This document shows positions 1-8,282 of a DNA stretch of 64,000 nt, piece by piece. The stretch comes from JAOUEA01 sp963825685 (GTDB lineage: Bacteria; Actinomycetota; UBA4738; HRBIN12): NCBI GenBank assembly GCA_963825685.1, contig CAWGUD010000007.1, positions 124,001 through 188,000 on the forward strand, given 5' to 3'. How positions within the stretch are numbered: position 1 is the stretch's first letter; the number at the start of each line of letters is the position of its first letter. Under the pieces are notes generated by a model. That model made no database searches. It was not told where the DNA came from and saw nothing but the letters and a program-made list of their open reading frames with translations. The translations under genes and the position numbers were made by a program.

Positions 1-1
1 C

Positions 2-1153
2 TACGGGCTCTGGAGACCGTCGCCGTTGTTCCGCGCGACCCGGCTCGAGCAGGCGCTGCAGACGCCGGCACACATCTACTTCAAGTACGAGGGCGTCTCG
101 CCTGCCGGCAGCCACAAGCCGAACACCGCCGTGCCGCAGGCGTACTTCAACAAGGAGGCCGGCATCCGGCGCATCGCGACCGAGACGGGCGCGGGGCAGT
201 GGGGCTCGGCCATGGCGCTCGCGTGCCAGATGTTCGGCCTGGAGTGCGACGTGTACATGGTGAAGGCGTCGTACGACCAGAAGCCGTACCGCCGCATCTT
301 CATGGAGACGTTCGGCGCCAGCGTCGTGGCCTCCCCGAGCGACAAGACGAACAGCGGCCGCGCGATCCGCGAGGCGCACCCGGACTCGACCGGTTCCCTC
401 GGCATCGCGATCAGTGAGGCCGTCGAGGACGCCGCGACCCACGACGACACGAACTACGCGCTCGGCAGCGTGCTCGGTCACGTGCTGCTGCACCAGACCG
501 TGATCGGCCTCGAGGCGCAGCGGCAGATGGAGATGGCCGGGGAGCGTCCCGACGTCGTCGTCGGCTGCGTGGGCGGCGGCTCGAACTACGCCGGCATCTC
601 CTACCCCTTCATGGCCGGGAAGCTGCGCGGCGAGACGCCCGACATGCGCTTCCTCGCGACCGAGCCGGCCGCGTGCCCGACGCTCACGAAGGGGCGGTTC
701 GCCTACGACTACGGCGACACGGCGCAGATCGCGCCGATCGTGCCGATGTACACGCTCGGCCACGATTTCGTGCCGGCGCCGGTGCACGCCGGCGGCCTGC
801 GTTACCACGGCGACGCCCCGTCGCTGTCGCTGCTCGTGAAGCACGGCCACATGGAGGCGGTGGCCTACACGCAGAACGAGGTCTTCGAAGCAGGGCTGAT
901 GTTCGCGAAGGCGCAGGGCGTCCTGCCTGCTCCCGAGGCGAACCACGCAGTGAAGGGCGCCATCGACGAGGCGATCGCCGCCCGAGACGCCGGCGAGGAG
1001 CGCGTGATCCTGTTCAACCTCTGCGGGCACGGGCATTTCGACATGCAGGCCTACGACGACTACCTCGCGGGAAGGCTTCCCGACTTCGAGTTCGACGCCG
1101 CCGACGAGGAAGCCGCGCTCGCGAACCTCCCCGAGGTGCCGATCCAGGTCTGA
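2..1153 (+). CDS. trpB: TrpB2-type tryptophan synthase beta subunit (5' end outside window)
   Basis: PLP enzyme that joins indole and serine to make tryptophan. The frame is open from the first bases of the window, so the gene starts upstream; about 383 codons are visible and roughly 50-60 N-terminal residues are missing. The PLP lysine lies in SPAGSHKPNTA and the phosphate-binding glycine loop is GCVGGGSNYAG. The SHKPNTA context and overall length fit the TrpB2 branch (TrpB-like), which often lacks a trpA neighbour; no trpA is seen here. It converges on the SGNH hydrolase gene with a 14-bp gap. A TTG at 26 is a possible codon but lies inside conserved sequence, so it is not the start. Confidence 0.9.
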   Translation, partial: YGLWRPSPLFRATRLEQALQTPAHIYFKYEGVSPAGSHKPNTAVPQAYFNKEAGIRRIATETGAGQWGSAMALACQMFGLECDVYMVKASYDQKPYRRIFMETFGASVVASPSDKTNSGRAIREAHPDSTGSLGIAISEAVEDAATHDDTNYALGSVLGHVLLHQTVIGLEAQRQMEMAGERPDVVVGCVGGGSNYAGISYPFMAGKLRGETPDMRFLATEPAACPTLTKGRFAYDYGDTAQIAPIVPMYTLGHDFVPAPVHAGGLRYHGDAPSLSLLVKHGHMEAVAYTQNEVFEAGLMFAKAQGVLPAPEANHAVKGAIDEAIAARDAGEERVILFNLCGHGHFDMQAYDDYLAGRLPDFEFDAADEEAALANLPEVPIQV

Positions 1154-1167
1154 GGAAGCCGGACCGC

Positions 1168-2253
1168 TCAGTCGTTGAGGGCGTTCGGCATCAGGCGGAA
1201 GGACTCGACCACGGCGTCGGTGACCGCCTGGGCGAGCAACTCGTAGCCACGTGGGGTGAAGTGCAGCCCGTCGGGAGCGCGGACCAGCTCGGCCTTGCCG
1301 CCTTCCCAGTAGAACGGCGTGTACTGGCCGTCGCGGGTCGCGAACCGGTCCCACGTATCGACGTAGATGGCGTTCGGCGTCGCATCGACCACCCGTTCGT
1401 AGATGGCGTTCTGGCGCTGCATCACGTCCCACCGTTCCTTGCGTTGCACGATCGGCAGCCCGGCCCATGCGACGTGGGCGCCGCCGTCGACCGCGATCCT
1501 CGTGAACTCCTCGACGCGCTTCTCGTAGCCCGCGGGCCACTCGAACGAGCCGATCTCGGCGACCACCTGACCTCCCGGGGTCTGCAGGCTCTGGTTGTCG
1601 TTGTCGCCGATCATCACGACGACGAGGTCGGGCGAGAAGCCGTTCTCGATCTGGCGCATCGCGGTCATCCAGTCGAAGTAGTCCAGGCGAGAGAGTCCCG
1701 TCGAGATGCGGCCCTGGCGGGTCAGTCGCACGAGCGCCGGGCGGAACTCGCGCTCGAGGTAGACGCCGAGGCCCGCCGCGAGCGAGTCCCCGACCACGGC
1801 GACCCGCAGCTCGTTCGTCGGGGTCGGCCGGCGGATCTTCGTGTCCTTCACCACCGGCTCGTCGGGCTTCGGCGAGACCGAGACGTCGGGATCGAGCGTC
1901 GGCAGATCCTCGGGCTCGGGCACGTCGAGGGCGCCTCCCGGCGCCTCGTTCGGATCGCGACCGAGCGCCCGGATCGCGCCGTCGGTCAGGGCGGTGAGTT
2001 GCACGAAGTCGCTGATCGCCGCGACCGGGCGGAGCACCCACAGCGAGACCGTGCGCCGCGCGCCGAGCGGCTGTGCCTCGGAGGCGCGCTTCAGGCTCGG
2101 GGCGTACAACGCGCCCCACACGAGCAGCGCGACGAGGACCACCATCAGGACCCGGCCGGCCGGCATCGTCGCGCGCCCTCGCGGCACAGACGTGCGTGAG
2201 TGGTCGCGCTCGGGATCCGGGTGTCCCGGCGTCGGTGTGGGTTCGTCGGTCAC
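1168..2253 (-). CDS. SGNH/GDSL-like hydrolase, membrane-anchored (DUF459-like)
   Basis: 361 residues with a GTG start. One N-terminal membrane segment (about residues 33-50) is followed by a Pro/Asp-rich linker and an SGNH domain. The nucleophile block is AVVGDSLAAG, the Asn block is IGDNDNQ, and the catalytic Asp/His are in DGLHFTPRG near the C-terminus. Enzymes of this type add or remove acyl groups on extracellular glycans. It lies 16 bp downstream of an MBOAT acyltransferase gene on the same strand, the usual AlgI/AlgX or PatA/PatB pairing. The inference is that it completes transfer of acetyl groups to a cell-surface polymer outside the membrane. The polymer is unknown. Confidence 0.8.
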   Translation of the reverse strand: MTDEPTPTPGHPDPERDHSRTSVPRGRATMPAGRVLMVVLVALLVWGALYAPSLKRASEAQPLGARRTVSLWVLRPVAAISDFVQLTALTDGAIRALGRDPNEAPGGALDVPEPEDLPTLDPDVSVSPKPDEPVVKDTKIRRPTPTNELRVAVVGDSLAAGLGVYLEREFRPALVRLTRQGRISTGLSRLDYFDWMTAMRQIENGFSPDLVVVMIGDNDNQSLQTPGGQVVAEIGSFEWPAGYEKRVEEFTRIAVDGGAHVAWAGLPIVQRKERWDVMQRQNAIYERVVDATPNAIYVDTWDRFATRDGQYTPFYWEGGKAELVRAPDGLHFTPRGYELLAQAVTDAVVESFRLMPNALND

Positions 2254-2269
2254 GGTCGTTCCTCGGTCA

Positions 2270-3685
2270 TCAGAACTGGAAGTAGATGAAGGGTGCCACG
2301 CCCTGGGGTCCGAGCGTGGTGATCACGAACAACGCGCCGGCGAAGGCGAGGCCCATCGGCACCGGCCGCCATCGTGAGATCGCCTCCTGCAGCAGCAGGC
2401 CCGGGTCCCGGGGGGCGTACTGCAGCATGAGCATGAACGCGATCGTGCCGATCACGAGTGGGGTCACGACGTCGGTCGGGGTCGTCCACCCGAACACGAG
2501 GCGCCCGAGCAGCGTGAACGCTGTCGCCATCGAGTCGGCGCGGAAGAACACCCATCCCACGCAGACGAGCGCGAACGTCGAGAGCCGCTGGCCCCACAAC
2601 AGCATGGGGGTCTCGGTCCGCTCCGGCAGGTGGGTGCGCTTCCAGGCGCCGATCGCTTGCCCCACGCCGTGGTAGAGACCCCAGAACACGAAGGTCCAGG
2701 CGGCACCGTGCCACAGGCCGCCGAGCACCATCGTGACCACGATGTTCACGTAGGTGCGGATCTCGCCCCGCTTCGAGCCGCCGAGCGGGATGTAGAGGTA
2801 GTCGCGGAGCCATCGCGACAACGTGATGTGCCAGCGGCGCCAGAAGTCCTGCAACGACCGTGCGGAGTACGGCCGGTCGAAGTTCTGGGGGAACTGGAAT
2901 CCGAGCATCTTCGCCACGCCGATCGCGATGTCGGTGTACCCGCTGAAGTCGGTGTAGATCACGATCGCGTATGCGAGGACGCCGAAGAATGCGTCGATCG
3001 CCGAGTGGCTCGCGGGGTCGCCGAACACCGGGTCGACCATCGTGGTCGCGAGGAAGCTCGAGACCACCACCTTCTTGAACAGGCCGCCGATGATCAACCA
3101 CGAGGCCCCCGCGACGTCGATGTGGCGCGGGTCGCGTCGCACGTCGAGCTGGGGGATCAGCTCGTCGGGCCGCACGATCGGTCCGGCCACGAGGTGCGGG
3201 AAGAACGACAGGTACAGGAAGACGTCGATCCAGCTCGCGACGTGCGTGTGTCCGCGGTAGACGTCGACGATGTAGCTGATCGCCATGAAGGTGAAGAACG
3301 AGATGCCGACGGGCAGGATCAGCTGCACGAGCGGCAGTCCGAGGTTCTCGAGGCCCATCTCCGCGGCCGCGTTCGTGAGGTTCAGCGAGAAGAACCCGTA
3401 GTACTTGAAGTACAGCAGGGGGAGCAGCGCGAGCGTGACCCCCGCGACCATCGCGATGCGCTTGTGTATCTCGTCGGTCTGCCGGGCCACGGCGATCGCC
3501 CCGAGCTGCGCGATGGCCGAGACCCCAGCGAGCAGCCAGATGAAGTGCACGTCCCACCACGCGTAGAAGACGTAGCTCGCCCCGATCATGAACAGCTTCC
3601 AGGGCAGTGGTTTCGGGTTCAGCAACCAGTGGCCCAGGAAGACCAGGGCGAAGAAGATGGCGAAGTCGATCGTGGGGAAGAGCAT
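2270..3685 (-). CDS. MBOAT-family O-acyltransferase (AlgI/DltB-like)
   Basis: 471-residue polytopic membrane protein with about ten hydrophobic segments. The family signature is visible in RRWHITLSRWLRDYLYIPLG (about residues 285-305), and the active-site histidine is in GGLWHGAAWTFVFWGLYHG (about 330-348). MBOAT proteins of this branch move an acyl group, usually acetyl, across the membrane for polysaccharide or peptidoglycan O-acetylation. It is the first gene of a two-gene minus-strand unit with the SGNH hydrolase. The ATG at 3685 begins MLFPTIDFAIFF, the typical N-terminus of the family. Confidence 0.9.
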   Translation of the reverse strand: MLFPTIDFAIFFALVFLGHWLLNPKPLPWKLFMIGASYVFYAWWDVHFIWLLAGVSAIAQLGAIAVARQTDEIHKRIAMVAGVTLALLPLLYFKYYGFFSLNLTNAAAEMGLENLGLPLVQLILPVGISFFTFMAISYIVDVYRGHTHVASWIDVFLYLSFFPHLVAGPIVRPDELIPQLDVRRDPRHIDVAGASWLIIGGLFKKVVVSSFLATTMVDPVFGDPASHSAIDAFFGVLAYAIVIYTDFSGYTDIAIGVAKMLGFQFPQNFDRPYSARSLQDFWRRWHITLSRWLRDYLYIPLGGSKRGEIRTYVNIVVTMVLGGLWHGAAWTFVFWGLYHGVGQAIGAWKRTHLPERTETPMLLWGQRLSTFALVCVGWVFFRADSMATAFTLLGRLVFGWTTPTDVVTPLVIGTIAFMLMLQYAPRDPGLLLQEAISRWRPVPMGLAFAGALFVITTLGPQGVAPFIYFQF

Positions 3686-3724
3686 CGACGCAGAACCCTA
3701 ACGCACGCGGGCGGACGGGCCCCG

Positions 3725-4948
3725 TCAGAGCTGGGCGAGTCGCCGCTCGAGGAACGTCCGCTCAGCAGGGTTCGTCGCCAGAGCGAGCGCGCGTCGGTAC
3801 GCGGCGGCGGACTCGGGCGTCCTGTCAAGTCGCCTGAGCAGGTCGGCCCGGGCGGCATGGAACAGGTGGTAGCCGTCGAGGTCTGCCTCGAGCGGATCCA
3901 GCAGCGCCAGCCCTGCCGCTGGGCCGTCGGCCATCGCCACCGCGACCGCACGGTTCAGCTCGACCACCGGGCTCGGCGCCGTGGCCGCCAGCGCCCCGTA
4001 GAGACCGGCGATCTGCGGCCAGTCGGTGTCCTCGGGGCGCGGCGCCTGTGCGTGCAGCGCAGCGATCGCCGCCTGCAGCTGGTAGGGACCGGGTGTTCGG
4101 TGCCCGATCGCCCGGTCCAGCACGGCGACTCCCTCGTCGATCATGTCGTGGTCCCAGCGTGCACGGTCCTGGTCCTCGAGCAGCACGAGGTCGCCCGACG
4201 GGTCGGTGCGAGCGTCTCGGCGGGAATGCTGCAACAACATCAGCGCCAACAATCCCTGCACCTCGGGTTGGCCGGGCATCAGCCGGTCGACCACCCGTTC
4301 GAGCCAGATCGCCTCGTCGCAGAGGTCGACGCGCACGAGGTCGCCGCTCGTGGCGCTGTACCCCTCGTTGAAGACCAGGTAGAGCACGGCGAGCACGCCG
4401 CCGAGCCGCTCCTCGAGCAGATCGCGTGGCGGCACCCGGTAGGGGATGCCGGCGTCGCGGATCTTCTTCTTGGCCCGCACGAGCCGTTGCGCCACGGTCG
4501 GCTCGGGCGAAAGGAAGGCGCGGGCGATCTCCCTGGTCGACAGGCCCCCGACCGTCCGCAGGGTCAAAGCCACTCGGGAGTCCATGGGCAGGGCTGGGTG
4601 GCAGCACGTGAAGATCAGTCGCAGACGTTCGTCGGGGATCTCTTGCATCTCGTCGGTGTCCATGCCCTCCAGCGCGCGCAGCTGCTCGGCCGATTCGGTC
4701 TTCCTGCGACCGACCTGCTCTCGCCGGATGCGATCGATCGCCCCGTTGCGGGCCGTGGTGGTGATCCACGCCCCCGGGTTGTCGGGGATGCCCTCGCGCG
4801 GCCACCGTTCGAGCGCGATCGCGAACGCATCCTGCACCGCGTCCTCCGCGAGGTCGAAACTGCCGACCGCGCGGATCAGGGTCGCGAGCGCCCGCCCCGA
4901 TTCTCGCCGGAAGAGACGATCGACGACGTCCTCCGTCGCTGCGGTCAA
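3725..4948 (-). CDS. ECF42-type RNA polymerase sigma factor with C-terminal TPR-like domain
   Basis: 407 residues. Sigma region 2 (AVGSFDLAEDAVQDAFAIAL) and region 4 (LSTREIARAFLSPEPTVAQR) occupy the first ~170 residues. They are followed by the DUF6596-type segment (VLYLVFNEGY) and helical repeats to the C-terminus. This long layout is typical of ECF42 sigma factors, which usually lack an anti-sigma partner and are encoded beside DGPF/YCII proteins, as here. The chosen start is a TTG at 4948, which shares TTGA with the stop of the DGPF gene and has GGAG upstream; the frame stays open further upstream but without homology. Translation is probably coupled to the DGPF gene. Confidence 0.88.
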   Translation of the reverse strand: MTAATEDVVDRLFRRESGRALATLIRAVGSFDLAEDAVQDAFAIALERWPREGIPDNPGAWITTTARNGAIDRIRREQVGRRKTESAEQLRALEGMDTDEMQEIPDERLRLIFTCCHPALPMDSRVALTLRTVGGLSTREIARAFLSPEPTVAQRLVRAKKKIRDAGIPYRVPPRDLLEERLGGVLAVLYLVFNEGYSATSGDLVRVDLCDEAIWLERVVDRLMPGQPEVQGLLALMLLQHSRRDARTDPSGDLVLLEDQDRARWDHDMIDEGVAVLDRAIGHRTPGPYQLQAAIAALHAQAPRPEDTDWPQIAGLYGALAATAPSPVVELNRAVAVAMADGPAAGLALLDPLEADLDGYHLFHAARADLLRRLDRTPESAAAYRRALALATNPAERTFLERRLAQL

Positions 4949-5310
4949 CCCTGTGGCATCTCCGGAAGTTCCGCCACAGGCCGGAGCTCGATCGTGCCGT
5001 TCCGTGCTCCGGGGCACGCGGCGGCGGCTTCGATCGCGTCGTCGAGGTTGTCGACCTCGAGCAGGTAATAGCCGCCGAGCGTTTCCTTGGTTTCGGCGAA
5101 GGGACCGTCGGTGACGAGGCGCTCCCCGTCGCGCACGCGCACGCTCGTCGCCTGGTCGACATCGACGAGGGCGTCGCCGGCCTTCATCCACCCCTTCTCG
5201 GCAAGCCAGCCGCTGTAGTCGTACCACCGCTTCATGTCGGCCGCCTGCTCCGCTTCGTTCATCTCCGGGTAGGCGCTCATGGCGCCGTAGATCAGCAGCA
5301 TGTACTGCAT
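4945..5310 (-). CDS. DGPF-domain (YCII-like) protein, partner of the ECF42 sigma factor
   Basis: 121-residue protein starting MQYMLLIYG with the family motif TDGPFAETKETLGGYYLLEV. GAGGAG lies just upstream of the ATG at 5310. DGPF proteins are small dimeric alpha+beta-barrel proteins; their biochemical role is not settled, but they recur beside ECF41/ECF42 sigma genes and are often the main target of the sigma factor. Its stop overlaps the sigma start by 4 bp. A probable ECF42 promoter lies 50-77 bp upstream. Confidence 0.88.
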   Translation of the reverse strand: MQYMLLIYGAMSAYPEMNEAEQAADMKRWYDYSGWLAEKGWMKAGDALVDVDQATSVRVRDGERLVTDGPFAETKETLGGYYLLEVDNLDDAIEAAAACPGARNGTIELRPVAELPEMPQG

Positions 5311-5359
5311 CCTGCTCCTCCTCGCGTTCGACGGACCGTTCACCGTGTTCCATCCATAC

Positions 5360-5387
5360 GACGAACGAAACGCTTCGTTCCTCGACA
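5360..5387 (-). promoter_or_regulatory. Candidate ECF42 promoter of the DGPF-sigma operon
   Basis: On the minus strand TGTCGA (5387-5382) is followed after 18 bp by CGTC (5363-5360). As I remember it, TGTCGA at -35 with a CGA/TC-type -10 is the consensus for ECF42 sigma factors. The start codon at 5310 lies about 50 bp downstream. Autoregulation is inferred. Confidence 0.5.
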
Positions 5388-5466
5388 TCCTGCCCGAAGT
5401 CGACCGCCGGCATCCGTAGGCGCGGGGCGATGGGTGCGGCACGAGCCTGCTACAGGCCGCGCTGCG

Positions 5467-5570
5467 ATGGCCACGAACAATCCGGCATCGGTGATCACGC
5501 TCGAGGGCACCGAGGAGATCCACACGCTGATCGTCGGCGCGGTCTGACCGGGCTGCGGGCGTTCGAGTGA
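5467..5570 (+). pseudogene. Remnant of the C-terminus of an acyl-CoA dehydrogenase
   Basis: The frame from 5467 reads MATNNPASVITLEGTEEIHT, then LIVG. After a one-base shift near 5540 it continues LTGLRAFE and a TGA at 5568-5570. EGT-x-E/D-IHT...LTG-x-x-AF is the C-terminal signature of glutaryl-CoA-type acyl-CoA dehydrogenases. The other ~350 residues of such an enzyme are absent: the DGPF-ECF42 promoter lies directly upstream. This looks like the stump left when a gene was deleted or replaced. A weak hairpin follows (5576-5593). Confidence 0.65.
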
Positions 5571-5655
5571 GCACCCTCAGGTAGCCTGAAGGTCCGATCG
5601 GCGCCGCGGCTCGCCGCGACACGATCATCGGTCACGATCACACGGAGGAGATCGC

Positions 5656-5847
5656 ATGTCCCGCGAGAGCGACTGGGCTGTGTTCGAGAAGGCCTGTGAG
5701 ATCACCGCTTCGGCGGTGCGAGGAACGATGACCGGTAGCGACGGACAGCAGGCGTCGTTCGTCGCCGAGGTCTTCCGGTCCGTGCACGAAGCACTGAAGT
5801 CGGTAGCCGAAGAGATGCCGAACAAGGACTCGAAGGCCGGGTTCTGA
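5656..5847 (+). CDS. Small hypothetical protein, 63 residues
   Basis: I do not recognise this protein. A strong ribosome site (GGAGGAG) precedes the ATG. The product is a small, soluble, mostly helical acidic protein (MSRESDWAVFEKACEITASA at the start, ending PNKDSKAGF) without Cys or membrane segment. It lies between the acyl-CoA dehydrogenase remnant and the convergent CBS gene, 16 bp from the latter's stop. The strong Shine-Dalgarno site and clean codon bias make it likely to be real. Confidence 0.55.
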   Translation: MSRESDWAVFEKACEITASAVRGTMTGSDGQQASFVAEVFRSVHEALKSVAEEMPNKDSKAGF

Positions 5848-5863
5848 GGCGGGCGGAAGTGGT

Positions 5864-6229
5864 TCAGGCCCGCCGGGTGACGTCGCGCATCGAAACGATG
5901 CCCACCACGCGACCCTCGTCGACGACGGGCAGATGGCGGAACCCGAACGCGAACATCGATTCGAGCGCCTCGTGCGCGTCGACCTCAGGCCCGATCGTCT
6001 TCGGGTCCTTCGTCATGAACTCGCTCACGGCATGATGCTCGGCATCGAAGTCCGACCCCACCGCGCGCAACACGTCGCGCTCGGTGAAGATGCCTATCAG
6101 GTGATCTCCCTCGAGGACGAGCGCGCTTCCTACCTGACGGGTGCTCATCATCGTCGCAGCGTCGGCGATCGTCGTGCCGGGCGAGACGGTCGTGAGATCG
6201 GTGCTCATCACCTCACGGATCACGGTCAT
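5864..6229 (-). CDS. Tandem CBS-domain protein
   Basis: 121 residues that consist of two CBS motifs: residues ~8-55 (MSTDLTTVSPGTTIADAATM, then GIFTERDVLRAV) and ~70-120 (FMTKDPKTIGPEVDAHEALE, then VGIVSMRDVTRRA). Stand-alone CBS pairs bind adenine nucleotides and act as sensors; the partner is not known. AAGGGG precedes the ATG at 6229. The start codon overlaps the mutY start head-to-head (6227-6230), so each gene's promoter must lie inside the other gene or the transcripts are leaderless. Confidence 0.85.
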   Translation of the reverse strand: MTVIREVMSTDLTTVSPGTTIADAATMMSTRQVGSALVLEGDHLIGIFTERDVLRAVGSDFDAEHHAVSEFMTKDPKTIGPEVDAHEALESMFAFGFRHLPVVDEGRVVGIVSMRDVTRRA

Positions 6230-7169
6230 GACTGGCCCCTTCGGAACCTCGGCTCCCGGCGAGCAGCCTAGTCCGCGCGAGCAGGCGCGGGAAGCCCTGC
6301 TCGCCTGGTACCGGCCTCGCCGACGCGCGTACCCCTGGCGGCAGCTCGCTCGCCGCGGGGCGCGGTTCCCGGACCCGTACGCGGTGCTGGTGAGCGAGGT
6401 GATGTTGCAGCAGACCCAGGCCGCCCGGGTCGAGACGACCTTCGAGGTGTTCATGCGGAGGTTCCCCGACGTGCGCTCCCTGGCGGAAGCCTCGCCGGCC
6501 GATGTGCTTCGCACATGGGGCCGGTTGGGCTACCCACGACGGGCCGTCGCGCTGCATCGTGCCGCGGCGGCGATCGTGCGGCTCCACGGCGGCGACGTGC
6601 CGCGCGACCCGCTCATCCTGCGCACGCTGCCCGGGGTCGGCGACTACACCGCGGCGGCCGTCGCGAGCCTGGCGTTCGGCGTGCCGGTGGCCGCGATCGA
6701 CACGAACGTCCGTCGGGTGTGGGCGAGGGTGGATCACGGCGCAGAGCCCGACGAAGTCGGGGCTCGCGACCTCGCTGGCGCCGCCGCCGATTGGCTCGAT
6801 ACGCGCCGACCTGCTGAATGGAACCAGGCGCTGATGGACCTCGGACGCGACGTGTGCCGGCCGACCCCTCGCTGCGACGTCTGCCCGTTGCGTCCCTGGT
6901 GCGTGTTCGCCGCGTCGGGGCGCAGCGGCAGGTCGTCTACCCGCCGTCAGCCGAGGTTCGAGGGATCGCTCCGGCAGGTCCGCGGCGCCGCACTGGCGGC
7001 GCTGCGTGACAGATCGCCGCGGACGTTCGCCGGGCTGTCGCGGGCGACCGGTGCTCCTCGGGACCGCCTGGTCGACGCGGTGCGAGGACTGCACCGTGAC
7101 GGTGTGGTCGTCGCCTCGGCCGGCGCCCTCGAGGGACGCGACCGCGGCCGAGTCTCGCTGCCCGACTAG
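6228..7169 (+). CDS. mutY: A/G-specific adenine DNA glycosylase MutY
   Basis: 313 residues. It removes adenine mispaired with 8-oxoguanine. The catalytic Glu is in SEVMLQQTQ, the helix-hairpin-helix in LPGVGDYTAAAV, and the catalytic Asp in AIDTNVRRVWAR. The iron-sulfur cysteines (VCRPTPRCDVCPLRPWC) are spaced C-X5-C-X2-C-X5-C, one residue shorter in the first gap than the usual X6. There is no recognisable C-terminal NUDIX-like 8-oxoG domain; residues ~240-313 may form a winged helix instead. No later in-frame start precedes the conserved core, which supports the ATG at 6228. The stop overlaps the convergent LLM gene by 3 bp. Confidence 0.9.
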   Translation: MTGPFGTSAPGEQPSPREQAREALLAWYRPRRRAYPWRQLARRGARFPDPYAVLVSEVMLQQTQAARVETTFEVFMRRFPDVRSLAEASPADVLRTWGRLGYPRRAVALHRAAAAIVRLHGGDVPRDPLILRTLPGVGDYTAAAVASLAFGVPVAAIDTNVRRVWARVDHGAEPDEVGARDLAGAAADWLDTRRPAEWNQALMDLGRDVCRPTPRCDVCPLRPWCVFAASGRSGRSSTRRQPRFEGSLRQVRGAALAALRDRSPRTFAGLSRATGAPRDRLVDAVRGLHRDGVVVASAGALEGRDRGRVSLPD

Positions 7170-8206
7170 CTCCCGTCGTTGCGGAGCGCCGGGAGCACCT
7201 GTTCCCCGAACAGGGTGACGGCTCGAGCTGCGTCGTCGAACGCCATGCCCGGGTAGTGGAGCCGCACGATCAGGTCGGCCTCGTGCCGCCCGCCGAGCGA
7301 GCGCACGATCGGTTCGAGCGCGTGCGCGACGTCGTCGGCCGTGCCGGCCGCCGTCGAACGACGCGCGGCGTGCTCGTCGCTCACCACCGCCTCGAGCGAG
7401 TCGTGCTCGGGCGTGTCGTGGCCTGCATCCCAGGCCTCATAGGCGCCCAGCTGGTGCATCACGCCCGGTGCGACCTTCTCCCAGGCATGCTCCTCGGCGA
7501 CGAACGCGTTCGCCATCAACGCGAGATGCAGCGTCGCTGGGTCTCGCCCGGCTGCCCGCGCGCCATCCTCCATCATCGAGACTGCCCTGCGGACGTGGAG
7601 CGGGTCGTCCGCGTCGGTGATGTGGCCGTCGCCGAGCTCGCCGGCCCGCCGGAGCGCGGCGTCGACGTAGCCCCCGAGCAGGATCGGTGGCCCTGCGGGT
7701 CGGGCGGGTGGAGGCGTGATCCGTACGCGCTCGTACTCGAACACGTCGCCCTGATGCGAGAACCGTTCCCCCGTCCACGCCTGGCGCAGGATCATCACGG
7801 TCTCGACCGTGCGAGGCAGCCGCTCGCGCACCGGCACCCCGAACATGCGGAACTCCTCGGAGCGCCAGCCGATGCCGAGGCCGATCGTGAGGCGCCCCCC
7901 GGAGAGCTGATCGACGACCGCGGCATCCTCCGCGAGACGCAGCGGGTCGTGGAAGGGCGTGAGGATCACTCCCGTGCCGAGTCCGATCGTCGAGGTCGCC
8001 TCGGCGAGCGCGGCGCACATCACGAGCAGGGAGGGAAGGTAGCCGTCGGATGCGCCGTGATGCTCGCTCACCCAGGCGGAGTCGAAGCCGACCGATTCCG
8101 CGAGCCGGACGAGCTCGATCGTGTCGCGGTATTCCTGCGCGAAGGAACGATCCGATCCGGCCGGGACCTGGCCCGTGAACAGCCCGATGCCGATGCGCAC
8201 CGTCAC
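7166..8206 (-). CDS. Luciferase-like (LLM class) flavin/F420-dependent oxidoreductase
   Basis: 346-residue TIM-barrel enzyme of the luciferase-like monooxygenase superfamily. It has SVGFDSAWVSEHHGASDGYL near residue 40, the bacterial-luciferase-like GGRLTIGLGIGWRSEEF, and GGYVDAALRRAGELGDGHI. Such proteins use FMNH2 or, commonly in actinobacteria, coenzyme F420; the substrate cannot be told. It begins with ATG at 8206 and diverges from the zinc operon across 76 bp. Confidence 0.85.
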   Translation of the reverse strand: MTVRIGIGLFTGQVPAGSDRSFAQEYRDTIELVRLAESVGFDSAWVSEHHGASDGYLPSLLVMCAALAEATSTIGLGTGVILTPFHDPLRLAEDAAVVDQLSGGRLTIGLGIGWRSEEFRMFGVPVRERLPRTVETVMILRQAWTGERFSHQGDVFEYERVRITPPPARPAGPPILLGGYVDAALRRAGELGDGHITDADDPLHVRRAVSMMEDGARAAGRDPATLHLALMANAFVAEEHAWEKVAPGVMHQLGAYEAWDAGHDTPEHDSLEAVVSDEHAARRSTAAGTADDVAHALEPIVRSLGGRHEADLIVRLHYPGMAFDDAARAVTLFGEQVLPALRNDGS

Positions 8207-8244
8207 GAGCTGACGCTACCACCGAGGACACGGTGAATACGCCA

Positions 8245-8273
8245 TTGACGGTGCACGGCAAGGCGCGTACGTT
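8245..8273 (+). promoter_or_regulatory. Housekeeping-type promoter of the zinc uptake operon
   Basis: TTGACG (8245-8250), a 17-bp spacer, then TACGTT (8268-8273), a good match to a vegetative promoter. The expected transcription start (~8280) is only about 3 bases before the znuA ATG at 8283, and no ribosome site is present, so the mRNA is probably leaderless. Confidence 0.6.
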
Positions 8274-8282
8274 CTCGAGTAT

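Noticed and set aside
2630..5068. Very long plus-strand open frame across the MBOAT and ECF42 genes
   Set aside because: High-GC shadow frame: Arg/Pro/Gly-rich, no recognisable domain, and it covers clearly conserved minus-strand genes.
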